The notes below the pieces were generated by a model that saw only the letters and a program-made list of their open reading frames with translations, did no database searches and had not been told where the DNA came from. This document shows, piece after piece, positions 31,337 through 39,342 of a stretch of DNA of 64,000 nucleotides; the first letter of the stretch is position 1, and every line of letters begins with the position of its first letter. Source of the DNA: Engelhardtia mirabilis (GTDB lineage: Bacteria; Planctomycetota; UBA1135; GCA-002686595). The stretch covers positions 2,480,001-2,544,000 of the forward strand of contig NZ_CP036287.1 in NCBI RefSeq assembly GCF_007748095.1. The letters run 5' to 3'. A program made the position numbers and the translations under genes.

Positions 31337-32224
31337 ATGCGTAGCTTCCTCGCCGCCCTGTTCCTCGGAGCCTTCTTGACCCCCTTCGCCTCCGCCGTTC
31401 AGGGTGACGAGGCCCGCCCCGCCATCGACCAGTACAACCTCGGGCGCGATGGCCTGGCGCTCCAGGGCTACGACCCGGTGGCGTACTACGAGGTCGGCGG
31501 CGGCAGCCCGACCAAGGGCGACAAGCAGTTCAGCGCCGAGCACAGGGGCGTGACCTACCGCTTCGCGAGCGACGCGAACCGTCAGCTCTTCCTCGCCGCC
31601 CCCGCGCGCTTCGAACCGGCCTACGGCGGATGGTGCGCCTACGCCATGGCCAGCGGCGACAAGACCGACATCGACCCCAAGTCGTTCCTGATCGAGGAGG
31701 GGCGCCTCTTGGTCTTCTACAACGGCTTCTTCGGCAACACCCGCAAGAGCTGGGGCAAGGAGCAGGGGCCGGTCGAGCTGCGTCCGAAGGCCGACCAGGC
31801 GTGGCGTGAGTTCAGCGGCGAGGCTGTGCCGCGATCCCTGCGCGAGTTCGACCTGCAGCAGGGACTGGCGTTGAAGGGCATCGACCCCGTGTCGATCGCG
31901 ACCGGTACTCCGGTCGCCGGCCTGCCGCGCATCGCCGTGGTGGAGCGCGGAGTGACCTACTACTTCGCAACCGAAGCGAACGCCGCCGCCTTCCGCGCGA
32001 ACCCCGCCGCCCACGAGCCGGCCTTCGGAGGCTGGTGCGCCCGTGCCATGGCCGAGGGCAAGAAGGTTGCTGTCGACCCGCGCTTCTTCGTGGCGGAGAG
32101 TGAGCAACTGCTCCTGTTCGCGGGTGGCAACGCGCGCCAGCAGTGGATCGATGGGGGCGAGGCCCTGGCAGCCCGCGCCGAGGCGGCCTGGACCAAGCTG
32201 AACGCCCCCGTGGGCCAGGGCTGA
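31337..32224 (+). CDS. secreted protein with two tandem YHS domains
   Basis: ATG at 31337 gives 295 residues with a Sec signal (FLAALFLGAFLTPFASA). The first YHS unit (about 32-150) keeps the full pattern: LQGYDPVAYY, ERFEPAYGGWCAYAM-type PARFEPAYGGWCAYAM, FLIEEGRLLVFYNGFF. The second unit (about 170-280) is more diverged: LKGIDPVSIATG without the usual aromatic pair, and AAHEPAFGGWCARAM. Both keep G-G-W-C-A with TGC codons. The first unit is very like the single unit of the lipoprotein just upstream, so a local duplication series is likely. About 220 bases without a gene separate the two. A longer frame from 31244 adds a basic stretch without a ribosome site. Confidence 0.85.
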   Translation: MRSFLAALFLGAFLTPFASAVQGDEARPAIDQYNLGRDGLALQGYDPVAYYEVGGGSPTKGDKQFSAEHRGVTYRFASDANRQLFLAAPARFEPAYGGWCAYAMASGDKTDIDPKSFLIEEGRLLVFYNGFFGNTRKSWGKEQGPVELRPKADQAWREFSGEAVPRSLREFDLQQGLALKGIDPVSIATGTPVAGLPRIAVVERGVTYYFATEANAAAFRANPAAHEPAFGGWCARAMAEGKKVAVDPRFFVAESEQLLLFAGGNARQQWIDGGEALAARAEAAWTKLNAPVGQG

Positions 32225-32263
32225 GCCGCCGCCGCGACTGGCGCGGGCTTTCGAACCCCGTCA

Positions 32264-32326
32264 CTCGCCTTCGGCGGGCGAGAGACAGCGGATCTCATGG
32301 GCGCGGCCGCGGAGACCCGCGGCCGC
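32264..32326. terminator. paired GC-rich hairpins between convergent genes
   Basis: Two hairpins lie in the 113-base convergent gap. The first is CTCGCC...GGCGAG at 32264-32282 with a TTCGGCG loop. The second is a perfect 10-bp stem GCGGCCGCGG / CCGCGGCCGC with an AGAC loop at 32303-32326. Neither has a T tract on either side. They may block or terminate transcription from both directions. Confidence 0.35.
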
Positions 32327-32337
32327 ACCCGACCCCT

Positions 32338-34218
32338 TCATCGCACTGCTTCCCAGGCGGCCTTGCGCTCGCCGTCGGCCACTAGGCTCTGACCCGTGTA
32401 GAGCTCGTGGTAGCGGCCGCGCAGGGCCAGTAGCTCTTGGTGGTTGCCCTGCTCGAGGATGCGACCGGCGCCGATCACGAGGATCCGGTCGGCGGAGCGC
32501 ACCGTCGACAGGCGGTGGGCGATGACGAAGCTGGTGCGGCCGTGCAGGACGGTCTCCAGGGCTCGCTGCACGGCGCGCTCGGTCTGGGTGTCCACCGAGG
32601 AGGTGGCCTCGTCGAGGATCAGGATCTCGGGCTCGGCCACCAACGCGCGTGCGAAGGAGATCAGCTGCTTCTGCCCGGTGGACAGGCGCGCGCCGCCCTC
32701 GCCGACCCGCGTGTCCAGGCCCTTCTCGAGCTTGTCCACGAAGGTCTGGGCGCCCACCAGTCGCAGGGCCGCGCGCACGTCCTCCTCGGTCGCGTCGAGC
32801 CGGCCGTAGCGCACGTTGTCGAGCACCGAGCCCGAGAACAGGTGCGGCGTCTGCAACACGATGGCCAGCTTGGAGCGCAGCCAGGCCAGGCCGCGCTGGC
32901 GGTAGTCGACGCCGTCGAACAGGATCTCTCCGGCGGTCGGCTCGTAGAACCGGCACAGCAGGCCGGCGATCGTCGACTTGCCGCCGCCGGTCTCGCCCAC
33001 GAGCGCGATGGTCTGGCCCGGCTCGACGGTCAGGTTGAAGTCGGCCAGCACCGGCTCGCCCGCGTCGTAGTGGAACGACACATGCTCGAAGCGGATCTGG
33101 CCGATGCGGTCGGGCAGGCCGTCGGCTGCGAAGCCCGCCGGGCGTGCACGCCCCTCGCCCGCGGCGAGGATCGCTCGCACCTCGTCCGAGTCGCCGATCT
33201 CGGGCACCTCGTCGATGAGTCCGAGGATCCGCTCGGCGGCGGCCTGGGCCATCAAGAGCTCGGCGAAGCGCGCCGCGACCTGCTGCACCGGTTCGAAGAA
33301 TTGGCGCGCGTAGGTCATGAACGCGATCAGGGTGCCGAGGGACAGGGCGCCCACGGCGACATGCTGTCCACCCAAGCCCAGGGCCAGTGCCAGGGCCAGG
33401 CTCCCGATGGTCAGCACCACCGGCAGGTAGACCGCCGCTTGCAGGGCATTGGCGATCGAGTGTTGCGCCATGCGCTCGGTCAACTGCGCGAAGTCCGCGT
33501 GCTGCTCGCGCTCGCGCGCGAAGCCCATGGTCGTGGCCACGCCGGCCAGGTCCTCGGCGTAGGCCGCCGTGATGCGGCTGTTGACACCCCGCACCGCCCG
33601 CGAGCTCTGCAGGATTCGGCGCTGGAACCACAGGCTGATCCAGGCCAACAGGGGCACGAAGACCAGCACCGCCAGGGCCAGGCGCCACTCCAGGAACAGC
33701 ATCGCCGTGGCGATCCCGCTCATCACGGTCGCGCCCCAGACCACGTCGAGCACGCCCCAGGCGAGGATGTTCGAGAGGCGCTCGCAGTCCGACGTCATGC
33801 GCGCCACGAGCCAGCCCGAGGGCCGGCGGTCGTAGAAGCGCAGGGACAGGCGCTGCAGGTTCGCGTAGGCGTCGCGCCGGATGTCGCGGGCGATGCGCGG
33901 CCGCAGGATCCCCGCGCAGCGGATGAAGGTGAAGACCCCGCCGGCCAGGGCCAGGCTCACCCCGGCGTAGGCCAGGGCATAGGGCCAGAGCAGCTCGAAC
34001 GTGTCGATCTCGGGCGGCGCCGCGGTCACCGCGTCGATGGCCCCTCGCGTCACCAAGGGGATGCCGGTGTCGGCCGCGCCGACGACAATCGCCGCGGTCA
34101 CGAAGATGCCCAGGGTCCTGGGGTAGCGCTTGGAGTAGGCCAGGAGGCGCTTCCAAAGCCCCCAGTCGATGCGCGCCGCGGCGCCGGAGTGCTCGTCGTC
34201 CAGGATCTCGTCGGTCAT
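32338..34218 (-). CDS. heterodimeric ABC exporter subunit with complete catalytic site
   Basis: ATG at 34218 gives 626 residues: six membrane helices in the first ~330 residues and a C-terminal nucleotide-binding domain. Walker A is GETGGGKST, the signature LSTGQKQ, and Walker B ILILDEATSSVD with the catalytic Glu present. The D-loop SSVD and H-loop IAHRLST follow. The gene overlaps the upstream exporter gene by ATGA, and the partner has Asp at the catalytic Glu position. Together they form a heterodimer with one consensus and one degenerate ATP site, like BmrCD or TM287/288. Such exporters move drugs, lipids or peptides; the substrate is unknown. The frame is open upstream, but the partner gene occupies that region. 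Confidence 0.93.
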   Translation of the reverse strand: MTDEILDDEHSGAAARIDWGLWKRLLAYSKRYPRTLGIFVTAAIVVGAADTGIPLVTRGAIDAVTAAPPEIDTFELLWPYALAYAGVSLALAGGVFTFIRCAGILRPRIARDIRRDAYANLQRLSLRFYDRRPSGWLVARMTSDCERLSNILAWGVLDVVWGATVMSGIATAMLFLEWRLALAVLVFVPLLAWISLWFQRRILQSSRAVRGVNSRITAAYAEDLAGVATTMGFAREREQHADFAQLTERMAQHSIANALQAAVYLPVVLTIGSLALALALGLGGQHVAVGALSLGTLIAFMTYARQFFEPVQQVAARFAELLMAQAAAERILGLIDEVPEIGDSDEVRAILAAGEGRARPAGFAADGLPDRIGQIRFEHVSFHYDAGEPVLADFNLTVEPGQTIALVGETGGGKSTIAGLLCRFYEPTAGEILFDGVDYRQRGLAWLRSKLAIVLQTPHLFSGSVLDNVRYGRLDATEEDVRAALRLVGAQTFVDKLEKGLDTRVGEGGARLSTGQKQLISFARALVAEPEILILDEATSSVDTQTERAVQRALETVLHGRTSFVIAHRLSTVRSADRILVIGAGRILEQGNHQELLALRGRYHELYTGQSLVADGERKAAWEAVR

Positions 34219-36062
34219 GGCTTCACGCTCCCCTCGGGTGTGCCTTGGGCGATCTCGGCGCCCGCGGTCCGTTGCAGGTCGTCGTCCAGCTCGTCCTCCA
34301 GCGCGGTCTGGATCTGCCACAGGCGTTGGTAGGGCCCGTCCAGCCCGATCAACTCCTCGTGCCGACCCCGTTGCACCACCCGGCCACCGTCGAGCACGGC
34401 GATCTGATCGGCCGCGACCACCGACGAGAGGCGGTGGGAGATGACCACGGTCGTGGCGCGCCCTCGCCGCCGCTCGAGGGCGGCGAGGATCTCGGCCTCG
34501 GTGCGCGTGTCGACCGCGCTCAGAGTGTCGTCGAGCACCAGAATCGGCCTGTCCGCCAGGAGCGCCCGAGCCAGGGAGAGGCGCTGGCGCTGGCCGCCCG
34601 AGAGGGTCACGCCCCGCTCGCCGACCAGGGTCTCGTAGCCCTTCTCGAAGCGCTCGATCGAGGCGTGCAACGCCGCGTCCCGCGCGACGCGTTCCAGCTC
34701 GTCCGCGCCCGCGTCGCGCCGGGCGTAGGTCAAGTTGGCGGCGATGGTGCGCGAGTAGAGGAACGGCTCCTGGGCCGCGAGGCCCACTTGCCGCCGCACC
34801 CACGAGCGCGGGAGGCGCGCCAGGTCGATCCCGTCCAGGGTGATGCGCCCCCGGTCGGGGTCGTCGAAGCGACCGAGCAGGCGCACCAGGGTCGACTTGC
34901 CCGAGCCGGGCGGACCCACCAGCGCCAGGCTGCTGCCCGCCGGCACCGTCAAGCTGATGCCGTCCACGGCCCGCGTGGACTCGTCGAAGGCGAAGGTCAC
35001 GTCCTCGAACGCGAGCTCTCCCCGCACGGTCGCCGGCAGGGTCTGATCCAGCTCCGGATCCTGCTCCACCGGCTGGTCGAGGACCGCCTCCAGGCGCGAG
35101 ATCGACACCAAGGCCTTGCCCGTGTCGGCCAGGACGCGACCCATGTGCCGCACCGGCCAAAGGAAGATGCCCACGAAGGCGATGAAGGCGAACAGATCGC
35201 CGACGGTGAGCAGTCCCGCGTGGACCCGCGCCACCCCGTGCAGCAGCACGAGGCCCATCTGGGTCATGCAGAGCACGTCCGAGAGGCTCCAGTAGATGGC
35301 GAACAGGCGCAGCAGCCGCTCGGTCCGCGCGCGGAAGAGGTCGTTGCAGGCGTCGAAGCGCTCGAGCTCGAACTCCTCGCGCCCGAACGCACGCACCACA
35401 CGCACGCCCGTGAGGTTCTCCTGGATGGCCGTGGTCAGCTCGCCCTCGGCCTCGTCGACCTCCGTGAAGCGCTTCTGGATGCGCCCGAAGAAGGACACGG
35501 CGAAGACCAGGATCACGGGGATCACCACGATCGAGGTCACCGCCAGGGTCGAGTCCAAGAGGAACAGGATCGGCGCGGCCGTGAGCAAGAGCAGTGCGGC
35601 GTGGCCGATCTCGACCACCTGCTGGGCCAGGAACACCCGCAGCGTCTCCACGTCCGACGTACAACGCTGGACGACGTCGCCGGTCTCGGCCCGGTCGTGC
35701 CAGGACATTGGCAGCTCGTGCAGCTTGCGGTGCAGGCGATTGCGCAGACCCTCGACCAGGCGCTCGGACGCCTGGGCCGCCCAGCGACCGCGTAGGTAGG
35801 TGAGCAGCCCCGCGCCAGCGGTGATCAGCACGGCCGCTGTGCCGTGGAGCCACAGCACGCGAGGGGGCACGACATCGCCCGCGGCCAGGCGGTTGATGGG
35901 CTCGACCAGGACCAGGGGCACGCCCAGGGTCAACAGGCCGCCCGCCCACAGGGCGAGCATGGCGCCGCCATAGCGCAGCCGCTGGCCGCGGGTCAGCTCG
36001 AGCAGGGTGCGGTGGCGCGCGAAGCGGCCCGCCGCGGTCGATTCGGAGGCAAGTGAGGTCAC
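34215..36062 (-). CDS. heterodimeric ABC exporter subunit with degenerate ATP site
   Basis: GTG at 36062, preceded by AGGGA five bases upstream, gives 615 residues. Six membrane helices are followed by a nucleotide-binding domain with Walker A GPPGSGKST and signature LSGGQRQR. Walker B is ILVLDDTLSAVD, in which Asp replaces the catalytic Glu. The same L-D-D-x-L-S-A-V-D form is found in the degenerate subunits of heterodimeric exporters. An in-frame ATG at 36134 would add 24 Arg-rich residues, but it has no ribosome site and lies inside a long inverted repeat. Upstream lie that repeat, an intrinsic terminator and a 42-codon ORF, which suggest that expression is controlled by attenuation. Confidence 0.92.
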   Translation of the reverse strand: MTSLASESTAAGRFARHRTLLELTRGQRLRYGGAMLALWAGGLLTLGVPLVLVEPINRLAAGDVVPPRVLWLHGTAAVLITAGAGLLTYLRGRWAAQASERLVEGLRNRLHRKLHELPMSWHDRAETGDVVQRCTSDVETLRVFLAQQVVEIGHAALLLLTAAPILFLLDSTLAVTSIVVIPVILVFAVSFFGRIQKRFTEVDEAEGELTTAIQENLTGVRVVRAFGREEFELERFDACNDLFRARTERLLRLFAIYWSLSDVLCMTQMGLVLLHGVARVHAGLLTVGDLFAFIAFVGIFLWPVRHMGRVLADTGKALVSISRLEAVLDQPVEQDPELDQTLPATVRGELAFEDVTFAFDESTRAVDGISLTVPAGSSLALVGPPGSGKSTLVRLLGRFDDPDRGRITLDGIDLARLPRSWVRRQVGLAAQEPFLYSRTIAANLTYARRDAGADELERVARDAALHASIERFEKGYETLVGERGVTLSGGQRQRLSLARALLADRPILVLDDTLSAVDTRTEAEILAALERRRGRATTVVISHRLSSVVAADQIAVLDGGRVVQRGRHEELIGLDGPYQRLWQIQTALEDELDDDLQRTAGAEIAQGTPEGSVKP

Positions 36063-36088
36063 GTGGATCCCTGGAGGCACGAGTCGGA

Positions 36089-36149
36089 GCCTTCGCCGGA
36101 GGGCCCCCGGAGGGGCGAGCGAGCGGCGGGTCATGCGGCCGGCGAAGGC
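36089..36149 (-). repeat. 11-bp perfect inverted repeat in the exporter 5' leader
   Basis: GCCTTCGCCGG at 36089-36099 is exactly complementary to CCGGCGAAGGC at 36139-36149, with 39 bases between. In the minus-strand mRNA the structure starts right at the end of the terminator T tract and ends about 26 bases before the GTG start of the exporter gene. The enclosed part contains a second short self-complementary CCTCCGGGGG segment. It could shield or present the ribosome site or protect the mRNA end. Confidence 0.6.
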
Positions 36150-36190
36150 ACAAAACACAAAGACCCGCTCGAGTTGCCGTCGAGCGGGTC
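36149..36190 (-). terminator. strong intrinsic terminator between the small ORF and the ABC exporter
   Basis: On the minus strand an 11-bp perfect stem GACCCGCTCGA / TCGAGCGGGTC (36180-36190 with 36162-36172) with the loop CGGCAAC is followed directly by TTTGTGTTTTGTG. This is the best rho-independent terminator in the window. It sits 26 bases after the stop of the 42-codon ORF and about 90 bases before the exporter start, so exporter transcripts starting upstream must read through it. The segment TCGAGTGG near the end of the small ORF (36222-36229) can pair with CCGCTCGA of the 5' arm (36180-36187), a possible antiterminator. Confidence 0.85.
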
Positions 36191-36216
36191 CAGGGGAGGA
36201 GAGCTGTGGGCTCTGC

Positions 36217-36345
36217 TTACTCCACTCGAGGGACCCCTCGATCCGCGGCGACCTTCCAGCCACCGACGACGCCACCGACAACGAAGACGCCGACGCGATA
36301 GCGCGGGGCGACGTTGCGGGGGTTCATGGGCTGGATGCGGATCAT
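36217..36345 (-). CDS. 42-codon ORF, small membrane protein or leader peptide
   Basis: ATG at 36345 is preceded by GAGGAGA with nine bases between the core GGAG and the start, one of the clearest ribosome sites in the window. The third positions are strongly GC-biased as in real genes. The peptide has a basic/polar start (residues 1-18, with PRNVAPRYR), a Val/Gly-rich hydrophobic stretch VGVFVVGGVVGGWKVA, and a charged end. A second in-frame ATG is codon 7. It ends in TAA 26 bases before the strong terminator. It may be a free-standing small membrane protein, or a leader peptide whose translation controls readthrough into the ABC exporter. I know no family for it. Confidence 0.65.
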   Translation of the reverse strand: MIRIQPMNPRNVAPRYRVGVFVVGGVVGGWKVAADRGVPRVE

Positions 36346-36476
36346 CTGGGTGTTCTCCTCGTTCGAGGTCGCGCGGCGCCAGTGGCTGGACCGACGTCGC
36401 GCGTCAGGAGGCTACGACGGAAACGCGGCGCGCAGCGTTCGCGAAATCCGAGTTTTTCTCGACGGTGCGCGTGAAA

Positions 36477-36917
36477 TCAGGCCTCGGCCAGCTGCTTCAG
36501 CCGCGCCAGGTCCTCGGTCTGCTTCTGATCCAGCTCCGAGCGGATCTTGCCGGACATCAACTTCAGGGCGAAGTTCCCGAGCCCGACGACGGTCTTCTGT
36601 CGCATGCGCGTTCCGGACCCAGCGGCGACCAGTTCGACCTGGACCGTGAAGGTCACATCGCGGCCCTCGGCCTCGAACCCGAAGCGAATCGGCGCCTGGG
36701 CGACCGTCACGCGCCCCTCGAGGTCGATGTGGATCGGCCCTCGCTCCAGGCGTTGGCGGAAGCGCGTGCCGACCTCCGGGAGGGCGTCGGCCGATCCCTC
36801 CGTGGGGGCCGCCGAGACCAGCCCGCCGATCCACTCCAATTGCCCCGCGGAGGTCGCAATCCGGGGGTAGAGCTCCGCGGGAGGGACGGCGATGTCGATC
36901 TGGTGCTCGATTTCCAT
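36477..36917 (-). CDS. SRPBCC / CoxG-like ligand-binding fold protein
   Basis: ATG at 36917 gives 146 residues. The pattern MEIEHQIDIAVPPAELYPRI at the N-terminus, a central VGTRFRQRLE, alternating beta strands, and a long amphipathic C-terminal helix (KLMSGKIRSELDQKQTEDLARLKQL) match the START/SRPBCC fold (polyketide-cyclase or CoxG-like). These proteins bind hydrophobic ligands or help assemble enzymes. It stands alone; the divergent lipoprotein gene begins 116 bases away. The ABC exporter leader ORF lies 131 bases downstream on the same strand, so it could in principle be transcribed from this gene's promoter. Confidence 0.8.
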   Translation of the reverse strand: MEIEHQIDIAVPPAELYPRIATSAGQLEWIGGLVSAAPTEGSADALPEVGTRFRQRLERGPIHIDLEGRVTVAQAPIRFGFEAEGRDVTFTVQVELVAAGSGTRMRQKTVVGLGNFALKLMSGKIRSELDQKQTEDLARLKQLAEA

Positions 36918-37033
36918 GGGGCGGTTCCGGTGGGGCGCGGGGCGGACGGGATCGGGCTGGCGCCCGCACTTGGCAAGCCGCAAGGTACGGGCCGCCGTCC
37001 GGCGACCCAAGTCCGTCCCCCTGTCAGACCCCG

Positions 37034-37777
37034 ATGAAGACCCTGCCCACCGTCTCCACGACCTCCACCCTGGCCGCGCCCCGCAGGTTCGGCGTGGACC
37101 TGCTCTCGGCCGGCTGCGTCTGCTTGCTGCTTCTCGGCTGCGCCTCGACGGGCAACTCCCACGAAGGCCCCGGCGCGCGCGTCGCCGCCGCCTACGGCGT
37201 GGACCACTTCGGCGAGCTCGAAGCCCTGCGCTACACCTTCAACGCCGACCTGGGCGAGCGCGAGATCGCCCGCCAGTGGGAGTGGGAGCCCGGCACCGGC
37301 CGCGTGGCCCACCGCAAGGGCGACGAGCTCTTCGTCTACTTCCGCGGGTCAAACGGTGCCCCCGAGTCGCCCCGCGAGGTCGACGGCCAGTTCATCAACG
37401 ACCAGTACTGGCTGCTGTTCCCCCTGCACCTCGTCTGGGATAGCGGCCTCGAGATCACCAGCCAGGGCACCGCGACCGGACCGATCACCGGGGCGGAATG
37501 CGAGCACCTGATCTGCACCTACTCGAGTGAAGTCGGCTACACCCCCGGCGACGTATACGAGCTGTTCGTCGACGAAGACGGCGACGTGCGCGAGTGGATC
37601 TTCCGCGCCGCCGGCTCCGAGGAGCCCACCCGCACCGCGGCCTGGAGCGAGCCCACCGCCATCGGTCCGATCCGCGCCAGCCTCGAGTTCCCGGGCCCCG
37701 ACCCCGAGGCCTTCCGCATCTGGTTCACCGACGTCGAGTACAAGCTCGCCGGCGGCGAATGGACCGCGGTCGAGTGA
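37034..37777 (+). CDS. lipoprotein of unknown function
   Basis: The 247-residue precursor has a long N-region (about 23 residues) before a hydrophobic core and lipobox LLGC (Cys near 37). The mature part starts with a polar linker and then AYGVDHFGELEALRYTFNADL, a phrase I have seen in exported proteins of Bacteroidota and planctomycetes that appear to be periplasmic lipid- or metal-associated beta proteins. It is rich in Trp and Tyr, with a repeating strand pattern and no catalytic motif that I can name. Its stop overlaps the start of the next gene (GTGA), so the two are cotranslated. Confidence 0.7.
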   Translation: MKTLPTVSTTSTLAAPRRFGVDLLSAGCVCLLLLGCASTGNSHEGPGARVAAAYGVDHFGELEALRYTFNADLGEREIARQWEWEPGTGRVAHRKGDELFVYFRGSNGAPESPREVDGQFINDQYWLLFPLHLVWDSGLEITSQGTATGPITGAECEHLICTYSSEVGYTPGDVYELFVDEDGDVREWIFRAAGSEEPTRTAAWSEPTAIGPIRASLEFPGPDPEAFRIWFTDVEYKLAGGEWTAVE

Positions 37778-38124
37778 ACGCGGAGTCCGAGGTCGCGGAC
37801 CGAACCGCCGCGAGCCGATCGCGCCCGCCGGCCACCAGCACCGGCGCGCTCCTGATCGCCGGCGCCGCGCCCCTGGTCGCGGTCGGCGCGGCGATCCACG
37901 TGGTCGCAGCCAACGCGCCCGATTGGGTGGCCGAGTTCTTCGACCCGATCTTCGCGGTGGCGGGCGGGGCGTTGGCGCTGGGCCTGGTCGTCTGCACCTT
38001 CGTCGCCGTGCGCGGAATGCGCCGCGGCGATCGCAGCGCCCTGCCCCAGGTCGCGGTGTGCGGCCTGGTGCTCTTGTTCGCCTACCTGTCGAGCATGTGG
38101 GCCCTCTTGCGCGGGCTCGAGTAG
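37774..38124 (+). CDS. three-helix membrane protein of unknown function
   Basis: GTG at 37774 overlaps the TGA of the lipoprotein gene and gives 116 residues. A polar N-terminal stretch of about 22 residues is followed by hydrophobic helices near 23-45, 55-80 and 92-112, with short basic loops (RGMRRGD). No family is recognised. Tight coupling suggests that it works with the lipoprotein at the inner membrane. A longer open frame begins at 37594 inside the preceding gene and is rejected because it would overlap it heavily in another frame. Confidence 0.7.
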   Translation: MNAESEVADRTAASRSRPPATSTGALLIAGAAPLVAVGAAIHVVAANAPDWVAEFFDPIFAVAGGALALGLVVCTFVAVRGMRRGDRSALPQVAVCGLVLLFAYLSSMWALLRGLE

Positions 38125-38254
38125 CGGCCGCTCGAGCACCGGCGCGATCGCCGCGCAACTCGCCGGCCTGTCTCCGCACCCCTGGCCAGCAACGCGTCCG
38201 GTTTCGCAGCCAGCGGCCGCCGCCGGTCACCGACACCTGTGCGCCCAGTCGGTC

Positions 38255-39283
38255 CTACCAGAGCTGCGCGATCTGAATCGCGTTGAGGGCCGCGCCCTTG
38301 AGCAGTTGATCGCCCGCCGCGAAGAGCTGCAGACCGCACGCACGACCGTCCGCATCGATGGCTTGGCTCGGATCCGCGCGCAGGCGGCCCACCAAGACCA
38401 CCACCCGGCCGGCGGCCTTGAGCGGCGTCGGGAAGTCCCCGCGCCCGCGGTCGTCGACCAGCTCGAGTCCGGGGGCGCGGCCCAGGACCTCGCGCGCATC
38501 CGCGACACGGGCGGGCTCGGCCAGGGTCAGGTCCAGGGCCGTGCAGTGGGCGCGCATCACCGGCACGCGCATGCAGGTCGCCGCGACCCGCGTGGTGTCG
38601 TCGCCCCACAGCTTGGCGCTCTCGGTGACCAGCTTGCGCTCCTCCTCGTTGAGCCCGGTCTCGGGGTCGACCGGCGAGTCATGGCTGAACACGTTGAAGG
38701 CGCAGGGCTCGGCGAAGACCTGCGGCACGGGCGCCTCCCCCGCGAGCACCGCCGCGGTCTGGTCCCGCAGCTCATCCATGGCCCGTCGCCCGGCGCCGCT
38801 GACCGACTGGTAGCTGGTGACCGACATGCGTTCGAGTCCGAATGCCCGCCGAATCGGCGTCGCGGCCAAGAGCGCGATCACCGTGGTGCAGTTGGGGTTC
38901 GCGACCAGCCGGCCCGCGTACCCGCGCAGCACGTCGCCGTTGACCTCCGGAATCACCAGGGGCACCGCCGGGTCGTCGCGAAAGGCGCTGCTGTTGTCGA
39001 CCACGCGGGCGCCCGCTTCGACGGCCACGGGAGCCCAGCGCCGCGCGGCCTCCTCACCCGCCGCCATGAAGACCAGGTCCGCACCCACAAGCGCTGCGCG
39101 CGAGGTCGGCACGAGCTCGACGGTCCCCGCGCCAAAGCCCAGGCGCTGGCCCGCGGATGCCTCGGATCCGCAGGCCCGCACTCGTCCAGGCTCAACGCCC
39201 GCCCCGGCCAGCACTCCCAGCAACTCCGCGCCCACGGCCCCCCGCGCGCCGACCACGGCGATCTCGAGCTCGGTCAGGTTCAT
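38255..39283 (-). CDS. asd: aspartate-semialdehyde dehydrogenase
   Basis: ATG at 39283 gives 342 residues, the family norm. The enzyme reduces aspartyl phosphate to aspartate semialdehyde, the branch point to lysine/diaminopimelate, threonine and methionine. The NADP-binding N-terminus AVVGARGAVGAEL, the DNSSAFR segment near 96-102, the catalytic Cys132 in ANPNCTTV, the SYQSVSGAG segment near 157, and the His246 region MRVPVMRAHC are all intact. No other amino-acid biosynthesis gene lies nearby, so it is a single-gene unit or is led by the small ORF just upstream (39343-39540). Confidence 0.96.
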   Translation of the reverse strand: MNLTELEIAVVGARGAVGAELLGVLAGAGVEPGRVRACGSEASAGQRLGFGAGTVELVPTSRAALVGADLVFMAAGEEAARRWAPVAVEAGARVVDNSSAFRDDPAVPLVIPEVNGDVLRGYAGRLVANPNCTTVIALLAATPIRRAFGLERMSVTSYQSVSGAGRRAMDELRDQTAAVLAGEAPVPQVFAEPCAFNVFSHDSPVDPETGLNEEERKLVTESAKLWGDDTTRVAATCMRVPVMRAHCTALDLTLAEPARVADAREVLGRAPGLELVDDRGRGDFPTPLKAAGRVVVLVGRLRADPSQAIDADGRACGLQLFAAGDQLLKGAALNAIQIAQLW

Positions 39284-39342
39284 CGCGCGGAGCTTCGACC
39301 GGCGCCGCCCACCGCGCAAGGCCTCGGCCGGCTCAGCTCGGA

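Noticed and set aside
34245..35795. A 516-codon plus-strand frame opposite the ABC exporter
   Set aside because: It is antisense to a well-matched ABC protein, shows low-complexity composition, and has no family match.
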